Assembly: GCA_947625465.1 (NCBI GenBank)
Contig: CANQOK010000024.1
Span: 1 to 36,412, forward strand
Direction: 5' to 3'
Source of the DNA: an uncultured Lachnospiraceae bacterium
GTDB taxonomy: Bacteria; Bacillota; Clostridia; Lachnospirales; Lachnospiraceae
Length of the DNA: 36,412 nucleotides
Shown here: piece by piece, positions 21,820 to 32,300 of the stretch
How positions within the stretch are numbered: position 1 is the stretch's first letter
Layout: each line of letters starts with the position of its first letter
The notes under the pieces: generated by a model
What the model saw: the letters and a program-made list of their open reading frames with translations, nothing else
Database searches by the model: none
What the model was told of the DNA's origin: nothing
Translations under genes and position numbers: made by a program

Positions 21820-24405
21820 TCAATTTCCCCCGTATTTCCCCTTCACTCTCTCCAGTTTCTCCAACATCGGCCCCGCCAAAAAGAACAAAAATACCGCTGT
21901 CGATACCGCATGTACCAGATCCATCGGCAGTCCCGCCGCATAAGAAACCGACAGACTTACCCAGTTTACGGGAACCCGCGCCAAAACCACAGACGCCGGA
22001 TTCAGAATGCCGCCATAGATCAGCAGTGCCGCCAGAAATCCATAGATACTGAGCGAAATCCTGCCCGGCCGCAGTTTTGCCGTTTTATATAAAAGCCCTG
22101 CCAGAAATCCGATCAGCCCCATGGCAAACATCTGCCAGGGCGTCCATGGCCCCTGTCCGAAAAACAGGTTAGAACCGAACATAGTCAGCGCTCCCACCAA
22201 AAATCCGGTTTCCTTTCCGAATACCACGCCGGCAAGAACCGTCAGTGCCGTCACCGGTTTGATCTGCGGCACCATATAAAACACACCGCGTCCCGCAATA
22301 CCCAGGGCGCAGAGGACAGCCAGGAGCACCAGCTCCCGCGCTTTGGGCTTCCGCCCTTCAAACACCAGAAAAAACGGCAGCATTGCCTCAAGCAAAACCA
22401 ATAGTGAAATAAAGAGGTACTTCTGATCACCCAGATACGAAACCCCGATATAAATCGTAACCGGGATCGCCAGCAGCACCATGAGCAGCGCGCACACCGT
22501 CTTTGCCGGCCAGTGCGTTTTTTTGGCCGCAGCTGCCTGCTCATTTTTTCTGCCCGGATCGTTTTTTGTATGCATATCTCTTCGATCCGCCTCGGCCGTC
22601 TGCACTTTCTTTTCCTCGGTTTTCTTTCCATGATCCGAACGATCCGGCTCCGTATCCTGCGGCTGTGTGCTTCCCCCGCACGCCGCAATCACGTCCTCCG
22701 CAGTCACTGCACCCGGGATCATTGTCTTTGCCATCCGGCTGGCAGCCGTCGTGTAAAACCGGTTCGCACTGAAAAACTGCCGGGGCGTCTGCTCCGATAC
22801 CATACTGCCATGAAACAGCATCACACACCGGTGCGCATAAGCGGCGCAGAACTCCACGTCATGACTGACCAGTACAATAGCAACACCCTGCCGCTGCAGC
22901 TTTCGCAGCAGTGTTCCAAACCGGATCTGAAACGCTTGATCCATCCCCTTAGTCGGCTCATCTAACAACAGGATTTTCGGTTTTAACAGCAGCACCTTTG
23001 CCAGCGCAGCCCGTTGCTGCTCCCCGCCGGACAGATCATAGGGGTGACTGCCCGCTTTATGCTCCAGCTGACAGAACTGCAGAACCCTCTGCACCTGTGC
23101 TTCCTGCTCCGCCTTCTCGATCTGTTTTTCTTCCAATATTTCCAACAGATCTTCCCGGACTGTCTTTCTCGTAAACAGTGTTTTCGGATTCTGCGGCAGA
23201 ACCCCCAGCAACCCATCAAACAGATTTCCTGCCTTTTTAATCGGCTTTCCGTCAATAACGATCCTGCCCCTGTCTGGCTGATTGGCCCCCGTCACCAGAG
23301 ACAGCAGCGTACTTTTACCGGTGCCGTTTCCGCCCAGAATGGCCAGTATTTCTCCGTAATTAACCAAACAGGAAGCGCCTCGCAGCACATCTGCGCCATC
23401 CTTTTCATATCGGAACCAGATATTTTCCATAGAAAGCGCGCAGATTCCGCTGTTTTCGGGGATTTGTTCCGGCGGCAGCGGCAGCAGAGAATGGTTTCTT
23501 CCATAGCCCTCCAGCCAGGTTCTGCCGGCGCTGACCGTCCATGGACATCGCGCCGTATTTTCTAAATTCTCTTTTTTATCCTGCGGCCACACAGCCTGCG
23601 CCACAATTTTCGGTTCTGTTTGTAAGTTTCCCGTAACCGCCGCCCAGATTCGCATGGAAACAGGCATAGATAAAAACAGCTCGGGCGCCTGCTCTCTCAG
23701 CTGCAGGCCAACCGCATCGGGGGAACCATCTGCAGCCAGCCGCCCCTGATCCAACACCAGCAGCCGGTCACTGTAAGCCAGCGCCTCCTCCAGCCTGTGT
23801 TCGCAAAGCAAAACGGTAACGCCAAGTTCCCGATTGATCCGTGCCACCATGCCCAGAAATTCACCGGCGGCAATCGGATCAAGCTGTGCCGTGGGTTCGT
23901 CCAGCAGCAGGATGCGCGGCTCCATTCCCATCACAGACGCCAGATTCAGCAGCTGCCGCTGCCCGCCGGACAGCGTATTGACAGAACGGTCAAACCAGGT
24001 TTCCATTCCAAAAAAAGCAGCCGTTTCCGCCACCCTGCCGCGAATCATCTGCGGGTCCGCTCCCAGACTTTCCAGCCCGAACGCCAGCTCATGCCAAACC
24101 TTATCCGTCACGATCTGATTATCCGGCGACTGCCCAACAAACCCGATTTCCGCACTCTGCCTGCGAAAATCCAGACCGCTGATCTCCATTCCGTCAAACT
24201 GAATTTCCCCGCTCCTGCTCCCATTTGGCGCAAACACCGGTTTCAAATGGCGCAGCAGCGTACTTTTTCCACAGCCCGAAGGACCGCACAACACAACAAA
24301 TTCTCCCGCTTCGATTGAAAATGTGATGTCCTGCAGGGCAAAGGCCTCCTCCCCTGCCGGCGCCGAATATTGAAAATGAAAATTGTTAACTGTGATTATA
24401 TGCAC
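21820..24405 (-). CDS. ECF transporter: two fused ATPases plus S component (861 aa)
   Basis: One polypeptide appears to hold three parts of an energy-coupling-factor vitamin importer. ATPase 1 (about 1-240) has Walker A 'GPSGCGKST' (41-49), 'LSGGQ' and 'ILLLDEPTAQLDP'. ATPase 2 (about 325-550) has 'GGNGTGKST', 'LSGGEQ' and 'ILLLDEPTKGMD'. A charged, Lys/Glu-rich linker (about 555-628) leads to a six-span membrane S domain (about 630-850) with 'GRGVFYMVPQIKPVTALTVL' and 'GPWTPWQMFAMGLIGFLAGL'. The EcfT partner is encoded upstream. The start is GTG at 24405, with AGAGG 5 bases upstream. The cobalamin riboswitch at the operon head suggests corrinoids as substrate. A-A-S fusion is unusual; the three are normally separate. 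Confidence 0.9.
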   Translation of the reverse strand: MHIITVNNFHFQYSAPAGEEAFALQDITFSIEAGEFVVLCGPSGCGKSTLLRHLKPVFAPNGSRSGEIQFDGMEISGLDFRRQSAEIGFVGQSPDNQIVTDKVWHELAFGLESLGADPQMIRGRVAETAAFFGMETWFDRSVNTLSGGQRQLLNLASVMGMEPRILLLDEPTAQLDPIAAGEFLGMVARINRELGVTVLLCEHRLEEALAYSDRLLVLDQGRLAADGSPDAVGLQLREQAPELFLSMPVSMRIWAAVTGNLQTEPKIVAQAVWPQDKKENLENTARCPWTVSAGRTWLEGYGRNHSLLPLPPEQIPENSGICALSMENIWFRYEKDGADVLRGASCLVNYGEILAILGGNGTGKSTLLSLVTGANQPDRGRIVIDGKPIKKAGNLFDGLLGVLPQNPKTLFTRKTVREDLLEILEEKQIEKAEQEAQVQRVLQFCQLEHKAGSHPYDLSGGEQQRAALAKVLLLKPKILLLDEPTKGMDQAFQIRFGTLLRKLQRQGVAIVLVSHDVEFCAAYAHRCVMLFHGSMVSEQTPRQFFSANRFYTTAASRMAKTMIPGAVTAEDVIAACGGSTQPQDTEPDRSDHGKKTEEKKVQTAEADRRDMHTKNDPGRKNEQAAAAKKTHWPAKTVCALLMVLLAIPVTIYIGVSYLGDQKYLFISLLVLLEAMLPFFLVFEGRKPKARELVLLAVLCALGIAGRGVFYMVPQIKPVTALTVLAGVVFGKETGFLVGALTMFGSNLFFGQGPWTPWQMFAMGLIGFLAGLLYKTAKLRPGRISLSIYGFLAALLIYGGILNPASVVLARVPVNWVSLSVSYAAGLPMDLVHAVSTAVFLFFLAGPMLEKLERVKGKYGGN

Positions 24406-24552
24406 ACTAACCTCTTTCCGGAGCGTTTCCGCGACGGGGCGACGCGAATATCCGATTCGCGTCTGCCATCAATGGGATTTGTGGCGCTCCGGCACAAATC
24501 CCCGTGTGAAAAATCAGCACATCAGTGTGATTTTTCACACTGACCTCTTTTC
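24403..24552. mobile_element. Hairpin-rich insertion flanked by 17-bp direct repeats
   Basis: CACACTAACCTCTTTCC (24403-24419) and CACACTGACCTCTTTTC (24536-24552) differ at two positions. They flank about 116 bp packed with perfect inverted repeats: GACGCGAAT/ATTCGCGTC, GGGATTTGTG/CACAAATCCC and a 13-bp GTGTGAAAAATCA/TGATTTTTCACAC. CCGGAGCG and CGCTCCGG form an alternative outer stem. The repeats hold the ecfT stop on one side and the ribosome site and GTG start of the ATPase gene on the other. It looks like a small non-coding insertion with target duplication; an mRNA-processing or stability element is the alternative. Confidence 0.5.
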
Positions 24553-25404
24553 TATGAAATGCAAAACCGAAGGCATCATACAGAGCGCCCCATACGCCGC
24601 ATAAACAGAAATCGAATACAGCCCGCTAAATTCCCCGCTCATGACAGGAAAATACCAAAAAGCAAGGCCGCCCGACAGGCTTCCTGCCAAAACATATCCG
24701 CCGCAGAGCAAAATAGCTGCCAGCAGCCATCCATCCCGTTTTTCAAAGCGATACACGGAAAACGCCGTCCGCCCCGGCAGGCCATACCCCCGTCCCCGCA
24801 TGGAATCCGCCGTTTCTACCGCATTTTCCAGCGACCAGGTGATCATGATCGAAACAATACGGGCAGCGTGCTGCACCCGTCTGCGCCAGGTTCCGTTTGA
24901 CAGATCCCGTCCGATACAACGCTGCGCGTCCCGCACCGCCCGAAACTGAGCGGCAAACCGCGGCACAAACCGCAGTGTCATAGACAGCACCAGACTGAGA
25001 GATGGGATCAGCCGCCCGAACAGATAAATAAATTTATCGGAGGTCATGACTGCCGAATAGCAGAAAAACCAACTCACCACCGTACAGAGCAGAAATGCCG
25101 CAGCCACGCCGTATAGAATAGATTCCAGCGTCAGCGGATTGCCGGACGGCAGATAAGCAAGAACTGTCATACCTGCGTGGCTGAACAGCGGATGGAGCAA
25201 GGTCACAACCGCCAGCATGGGGAGCAGACAGAACAGGCCGAAGTGCAGTCCGCGCCGCCCTCTGACACAGATCCCATAAGAAACCGCGCCCGCAAAGGAA
25301 AGCAGCAGACAGACCGGATGCATCAAAAACATGGAAAATCCGATCACGGTCACGAAATATATGAAATTGACAATGGGGTGGTACCCCGAAAACGCATCCT
25401 GCAT
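24535..25404 (-). CDS. ECF transporter T component, EcfT/CbiQ family (289 aa)
   Basis: Transmembrane coupling subunit that links the ATPases to the S component. The start at 25404 (MQDAFSGYHP) has GGAG 7 bases upstream; upstream frame extension overlaps the preceding gene. Four to six hydrophobic spans surround the family core 'LIPSLSLVLSMTLRFVPRF', followed by the long cytoplasmic coupling helices with 'ENAVETADSMRGRGYG', the EcfT ARG-type motif that grips the ATPases. It starts 16 bases after the DUF4430 gene and precedes the fused ATPase-S gene, so the transporter is complete within the operon. Confidence 0.9.
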   Translation of the reverse strand: MQDAFSGYHPIVNFIYFVTVIGFSMFLMHPVCLLLSFAGAVSYGICVRGRRGLHFGLFCLLPMLAVVTLLHPLFSHAGMTVLAYLPSGNPLTLESILYGVAAAFLLCTVVSWFFCYSAVMTSDKFIYLFGRLIPSLSLVLSMTLRFVPRFAAQFRAVRDAQRCIGRDLSNGTWRRRVQHAARIVSIMITWSLENAVETADSMRGRGYGLPGRTAFSVYRFEKRDGWLLAAILLCGGYVLAGSLSGGLAFWYFPVMSGEFSGLYSISVYAAYGALCMMPSVLHFIEKRSV

Positions 25405-25420
25405 ATGTATCTCCGTTCTG

Positions 25421-26290
25421 TTACCTGACAACCGCTTCCGCCCCGATATCTTTCCCATTTTTACAGGTATACTGAAACGCCAGCACATCTCCGGCTTTCA
25501 ACTCATAGGAAGAGCAGCTGCAATTCAAAAATCTGTCGTTTACCGTATACAGCCAGCCGGACAGGCTGCCGCAGTCAAATTCATAGAGATTGGCGATTCC
25601 TTCGATATAAGCGGAATCTGCGCCTGGCGTCCGGGAAAATTCCAAATGGATCTTCCGTTCCCGACATACCCGCTTTAAAAGATCAAATGCAGATTCTCCG
25701 TTTTGAAACTCCATCGTGACCGGCTTTAAGATCCAGCCGTCATTTGGAATGATCGGTTTCAGCGCGGCGTCCAGCTGATCCATATTTCCCAGTACGGTTT
25801 TACAGGAAATTGAAATCGTGCAGGTCTGCTGTGTCTGCTTTTCCGTGATCGGTTCTGTCGGTCCCGATGTCGGTTTGATATTCTGCGTTTGAAGCGGAGT
25901 TTGCGCCGGTGCTTTGCCCGTCGTTGGCGTCTGTGTTGATTTTTGTGTAGATTTTTGTGTCGCTTTTTGTGTAAATTTTTGCGTCGGCTTTTGTGTCGCT
26001 TTTTGTGTCGCTTCTTGTGTAGACGGCTGAATGGTCGTCTGTATTACTTTCTCTGCAGATGACTGCCTCTCCGGTTGAGCTGCCGATATGGATTCCGAGA
26101 AAGTTGTCTCTCCCTGCGTTAAACCTGTTCCTGCGTCCGGCTGCAGCTCGGTAAGCTCCGGTTCGGGCCCGGTCTGCTCCGGACTGTTGTCCGGAATTTC
26201 ACCACCACTGAAAAACGCCGCAATCAGGACAGCCAGAATACATCCTGCCGTCAAAAATGCATATTTATATTTTTTCCACAGATTCCGCAT
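25421..26290 (-). CDS. Membrane-tethered DUF4430 protein with TQK-repeat stalk (289 aa)
   Basis: Predicted extracellular ligand-binding protein. The start at 26290 has GGAGG 8 bases upstream. Residues about 8-28 form a signal anchor. A lipobox-like TAGC lies within it, but the hydrophobic run continues past the Cys, so I favour an uncleaved anchor. A flexible stalk rich in Thr, Gln, Pro and Lys (about 30-165) includes eight four-residue TQK-type repeats. The C-terminal DUF4430 (transcobalamin beta-domain-like) spans about 165-285, with 'FQNGESAFDLLKRVC' and 'GWLYTVNDRFLNCSCSSYELKAGDVLAFQY'. It probably hands ligand from the wall-anchored giant protein to the ECF importer next to it. The hand-over is inferred. 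Confidence 0.85.
   Translation of the reverse strand: MRNLWKKYKYAFLTAGCILAVLIAAFFSGGEIPDNSPEQTGPEPELTELQPDAGTGLTQGETTFSESISAAQPERQSSAEKVIQTTIQPSTQEATQKATQKPTQKFTQKATQKSTQKSTQTPTTGKAPAQTPLQTQNIKPTSGPTEPITEKQTQQTCTISISCKTVLGNMDQLDAALKPIIPNDGWILKPVTMEFQNGESAFDLLKRVCRERKIHLEFSRTPGADSAYIEGIANLYEFDCGSLSGWLYTVNDRFLNCSCSSYELKAGDVLAFQYTCKNGKDIGAEAVVR
25929..26022. repeat. Tandem 12-bp repeats coding for xTQK
   Basis: About eight imperfect 12-bp units encode [STAPF]TQK repeats in the stalk of the DUF4430 protein. Such runs can change length by slippage. Confidence 0.75.
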
Positions 26291-26324
26291 CTGTCTGTCC
26301 TCCTGCAATTATCGTTTCTGCCAT

Positions 26325-29300
26325 CTATGCTTTATTTCTGCGCCGTAAGAATGCAGTCCCGAAAGCCGATCCTGCCAGTACCCACAGATACCAAGCCGCA
26401 AAACTGCCATCTCCTGTCTTTGGTACCTCTGTTTTCTCTGAAGGCATGCTTGGGAAATCGTCTGGTTTCTGACTGGGTTCTTCCGGATTTTCATTCTTTG
26501 ACGGCTCCTCCGGTATAACCGGATTTTCAAGCTGCGTCACATTTTTCATATCATACAGGGCCGTCTCGCCGTTTAACAGCCGATAATATGCCGTCAGCGC
26601 GTAATAGCCCTGTTCCGTTGCCATCTGGTCGACTGCGCCGTTTAAAGTATGACGGAATCCGCCGTCCTGATAAAATGCCGCCAATGCGTCCAGCACAGAA
26701 TTTCCGTTTTTGATAAACCGGCTGTCGGTATGCGGATTGATTCCGAGCCCGGTCAGCGCCACGATCACCTGAACACAGTTTTCCACGCTCTCTTCGCCAA
26801 ACGCTGTATATCCGCCAGCTTCATTCTGCAGCTTTGACAGCAGCGCAATCGCCTTGTCAACAGCTGCCGCCGCATCAGGTCTCGTCTGCACATACGGCGT
26901 CAATGCCTGCACCGCCATCGCTGTCAGGTTCACATCTGCCGCGTCTCCGTCCAGGCTCCAGCCGCCATCTGCTCCCTGCGCTTCCAAAATACAGGAAATC
27001 AGATTTTCTCTTGTCGCCTGTGTGCCTTCGCCTGTCTCCGGAATCGCATACTCCGCAGTATCAAAGGCAATCAATGCCCAGATCGGACCGTTGATTCCCT
27101 GCCGCAGCAGGTAGTCCAGATTGGCCAGCGGCATGAGCAGATTATAGCCGTCCACATCCGCCGCGTCATATCCCAGAGCGGTCAATGCAATCACCACGCG
27201 GGAATTTTCCGTGGACTTGGAGCGGTGCAGTTTTTCAGAACCCAGACTGCGCAGGGTTTTTACTACGTTTTGATAATATCCGTCCCGAAATGCGCCGCTG
27301 ATCCGTTCTGACCGCGCCAGTCCCAGAATGATCCAGTCTCCGCCGACTTCCGCCACAATCGGAACTGTGCCCTGCAGCAGCGAGTCTCCGACTGCTTTGT
27401 ACATATCCGCCAGTGTTTTCGCGTCTGTTTTTCCGGTCTCCGGTTTCTGCGGATTGTCCGGCTTACCCGGATCGTCCGGGTCATCCGGGTCGCTCGGGTT
27501 GTCCGGGTTGTCCGGGTCATCGCCGCCCCAGTCAATCTCCGACCAGTCGTCCACAAATAAAACCTGCATCCGGTCTCCGTCTTTTAACTGTATATTTGCC
27601 ATCATATCCATGGGAACGCGACCGTTTATTTCAAACATCCAGCCGCTGTTCGGACCGTTTCCGAGTTCCTCTAGCGTAATGCCATCCGGGCCGGTAATGC
27701 CGCTGATATAGCCCATGCCGGTCCCCTCATAAATAAATCCGCAGGCATCCAGCATTTTCTTAAACAGATCATATGCAGTCGCGCCCTTTGGCAAAATACA
27801 CTGGGTTTCGGGAATCCAGTCCTGATATGCAATATGGGGTCCGGTTCCGTGCGCATCGTCTCCCCGCAGAGAAAATGTCACCGTAAGGCTTTCCGGTTCC
27901 TCCGGATCCTCTCCGCCTCCCTGTTCCGGATCGGTTTCTCCCGTCTGCCACAGCAATACCGGATAACCGTTATTGATTCCTGTCACATCCATGACATAGC
28001 AATTCTTTCCTGCCTGCCCGTTCAGAATCGGGACGAATTCCGCTTTTTTCATATCGGCGCTGCTGACGCCGGTGGCCGTAGGATCAGTTGCTTCCGCTTT
28101 GGATTCCGCCGCATAGAAGCTGCCGGTCACGACAGAAATAAACCCGGTTCCTCCCAGTTCGCCTAAAACGCCATGCGTATTGGTTTTTCCGTTTACCGTT
28201 CCTGCACTGTAGCAGCCCTGCGGCGCCGCGCAGACATAGGAGGAACCCGCGATACCTCCCACATGGTCGTTTCCGGTCACCGCGCCCGTATGATAACTTG
28301 CCGATACCGTCGCATAATTAGACATAGTGCCCACAATACCGCCCACATTTACGGCTGCATCGACACTGCCGGTATTGACACATTCGTCTATGGAGGCCGC
28401 CGCGTTTGAACCTGCGATCCCGCCTGCATTTTCCATTCCGCTGACTGCCGCCTGATTCAGGGACTTGCTGATCCGGCTCTGCGCGCCGCTCTGCCCTACG
28501 ATACCGCCTACATCGCTGACGCCGTTTACACTGCCCGTAAAGCTGCAGCCCGAAATCTTTCCTTCCAGATATCCCGCGATCCCGCCGGTAGAAACCGCTT
28601 TCTCTCCGGTCACGGTTACACTGCCGGATATATGCAGATTTTGGATCTCACCGATACCCCCTACAAATCCGAAAAAGCCCTGCTCGTCCGCAGTCGTATG
28701 GAGCGTTAAATTGCTGACTGTTCGGTTATCTCCGTCAAAGGTTCCCCGATACGGATTCTCCTGATTTCCGATCGGATGCCACTTCTTTGCCTGCAGCGCA
28801 AGATCAGCTGTCAGTTTCGCATCCGCGGATGTGCCACCGCTGTTTACCAGATTGGTGAACCACTTCAGTTCCGCTTCTTCTGCGATCAGATACACGCCTT
28901 CCGCGTCCTGTGCGGGCTCCCTGCACTCCGCTTCCGGCCAGATCCCCGCTTCATCTTCTGTTTTCACAACTGCCGTTTTTGCCTCCGCGTAACCGGCTTT
29001 CGCGCCTGTCACACGGACAGTCAGCATTTTTCCGTAATCCGCTTCGGTCACCGCATATTCCGCCCGATCTGCGCCGGCAACCGCAGTTGTTCCCCGGTAC
29101 CATTGATAATTCGGACTTTTCTCATCTCCCTGATAAGCCGCGGTCAGACTGTGTCCGACTACGGGATGTCCGGTAATCGTTACCGTTCCGTCAAAACCGT
29201 CAATCGGATCCGACTGTCCGGTTACGATTCCGCGCAGATCCGGATCCATCACTTTAACGGATAGGATTTTACCAGTCAGATTCACCGGTATGAGATAGGT

Positions 29301-32300
29301 TTCAGAAATAGCCAAAACCCGTTCGCCGGACGGTTCCGATAAATACCAGAGATAAACCGGATTCCGCGCGTTGCCTGCATAGACTGCCTGTGCTGTGTCT
29401 TCTACTGTCAGTGCGCCGAGCTCTGCAGTTCCGCTGATCGCAGGCTTTACCGGATTGCGGCCGGCAAGCTCTCCTGCCTTTTCTGCCAGTTCTGCTTCGG
29501 AAACAGCCTTCCCGCCTTTGGCAACGGCAAGCGTTTCTAAATAATAAGCGTCTGTTACGCCGTCTGTCACTTCACCGACTGCGCCGCCCACACGGTACAT
29601 CACGCTTCCGTCCGTTTCAATGGGACTGCCGCATACATCTCCGGTATTATATAATGCCGCCGCAGAGGCGCCGACCGTATTCACTGCCACACAGCCGCCT
29701 ACACAGCCGCCGGCTCCCGCCACATTTCCGGAATTGTAAAGTGCCTGCACTATTCCGTTGTTTCTGCCGATCAGACCACCTACATAGGAATAAGCGACAG
29801 CCGCCGTCCCGATGATCTGTCCGCTGTTGGCGCAGATTTTGACCTGTCCGCCGTCATTATCTGCCGCAATTCCTGCCGCAAACGCGCCGGCAGCAGTAAT
29901 CGCGCCTCTGTTTTGAGAATCCGAAACAGTCCCCTGATTGGAAGCCGTCAGACCGCCCACATAATGCCCGCCGGAAACAGCCCCTACATTCGTACAGCCG
30001 GTAATGCTGCCCGTTTTTGTATTCTGCGCGGCAATGCCTGCCACATAATTTCCGCCGTCCACAGTCACTTCCGCCGTTACACGGGAAATGTTTCCCGCAT
30101 TGTACGCCGTTGCCGCCGCCGCATAATCCGCATGTCGGATCCGGCCCTGGATCGTCAGATTTTCAATCGTTCCGCCGTTATAAGCAAATAGTCCGACACC
30201 GCTGCCGAAGTTTACATACAAATTAGAAACCGTTTTCCCGTTGCCGTCCAGTCTGCCCGTAAACGCAGTTTCTGCGCTGTTTCCTCCGATGGGCGTCCAT
30301 GGCTGATGATTCAGGTCAATATCCGCCGTCAAAACGCCCTGAATCGCCGGTGCGGTTTTCGCCGCTTTGGCAAACCATTTTAATTCTCCGGCATTTGAAA
30401 TCTGATAAATACCATCTGCCTGTGCCGGAGCCACAGAAGATGTTTTTCCGTTCCAGCCGTCCGGATCCGGAACCGGCGCGCCCGGATCTTCCGCAGGAGT
30501 TCCGACCTGCCATGCCAGCACCGGATAGCCGTTGTTTACATTGGCGTCATCCTCCAGAAACGCGTCTCCCAGCGCATCCGCCATATTTTTCAGCGCATCC
30601 GGCGTACAGGCCTGCGCCGATCCGTTCTGCACCGTATATCCGTTTTCTTTTCCGATCGCGGTTTCCGCAGTTCCTTCTGCGTAATATACCCGTTCCAGCG
30701 TCTTGTTTCCGTTCTGAAAATCCAGTCCGCCGATGACCGCCCCCGGATTCGCTGCCGATACGGCGCCGTTGGTATACGCGCGGCTGATCGTACCCATCCG
30801 CAGCTGTCCGGCAATTCCGCCTGCGCAGCCGGTTTCTCCGACTGCCGTTACCGTTCCGATATTGTATACATTCTGAACGGTTCCGCCCATATAAATGCTG
30901 CCGGCAATTCCGCCCACGTTGCTAAACCCTGTGATACTTCCGCTGTTAAATGAATCGGTCAGCGCAGTGGAAAGGTTGGAATACACCCTTCCCGCGATTC
31001 CGCCCGCATAGCCGCCTCTGGTATTCGTTACGCCGGCTGCCGTTACCGTTCCGGCGTTGGAGCAGCGGCTGACTGCGGCGCCGCTGTCTAATTCTCCCAC
31101 AATACCGCCCACATAGGCCTGCGCCGCGATTTCCACGGTATCGGCAATATGACAGTTTGTGATCGTTCCTTTTAAGTCTCCTGCAATACCACCCGTATAA
31201 TTTCCGGTATTGGTAATCCTGCTGTCAGCCAGCGTCAGATTGCAGATGGTTCCGTCCGCGCCCACATAGCCAAACATTCCCACATTGCTTGCGCTTCCTT
31301 CGACCTGCAGACCGGACACGGTATACCCGTCTCCGTCAAAAACGCCGGCGTATGCCTGTCTGCTTCCGGTTCCGACCGGTGTCCACAAATACGCCGTATC
31401 TTCCGCATTGATCCGGATATCCGCCGTCAGTCTTACGGAATCCGTCAATGCTCCATTCTGATCAAACCACATCAATTCGTCCGGCGTTCCGATCAGATAA
31501 ATTCCTTCCCCGTCCTTTGCCGGTTCTGTGACCGTCCTGCCGTCCCAAGCCGTCTGAATCTCCAAATAGGTCTCCGGCAGGGTCAGATCACTGCCTGCCA
31601 CCGTAAAGTTTCCGCTGACCGACCGGTAACCGGCGCTGGCGATCCGATAAGTATAACTGCCGTCAGGCAGCGCAAAACTACCGTCCTGCTGCGGCTCGAT
31701 CTCTGCATTGGGATATGCGTCACTGGTTACGGCAATCTGTACCGGGCTCTCCTTCCCGCCTTTTTCCTTTACCACAGGGAAAACAACCTGATACATCTTC
31801 TGCCGGTTCAGCGCAACAGTCAGCCGGTCTGTATCCGCATTTCCCGTTACCGTAATCTCACCGGATACAGGCTCATATCCATAGGCTGAGGCCGTATACG
31901 CATATGGATTTCCTGCCTTTGCCAGCTGATAGGTCCTGCCGTCCGCAAGCGGTGTTTCGCCGGTTACGGTCAATATAGCATCCTCCGGCTGCGTCACAAA
32001 TACAAAATCATATTTTTTGATCTGCAGAGATACGGTAATATCCCGGCTGCTGTATGCTACGGTAAGACTGTCTTTTACCGGGGTATATTCTTCTGCGGTC
32101 ACTTCATAAAAATAAGTGCCGTTCTTTAACCAATACACCGCATTTTCCGCCGGCGCCACAATTTGCCCGGCTTCATCAGTCACAGTCAATACCGCGTTTT
32201 CCGGCTCAAGCGTAAACTGTACCCGGTAGCGGGCGTCGGGATTCTGCCAGCCCAGCAGCGGATATCCGCCGTTCGGATCTGCGATATAGCTGTCGCCCAG

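Noticed and set aside
25929-26022. Regular short repeats resembling a CRISPR array
   Set aside because: The units are 12 bp with no spacers, keep the reading frame and encode a protein stalk.
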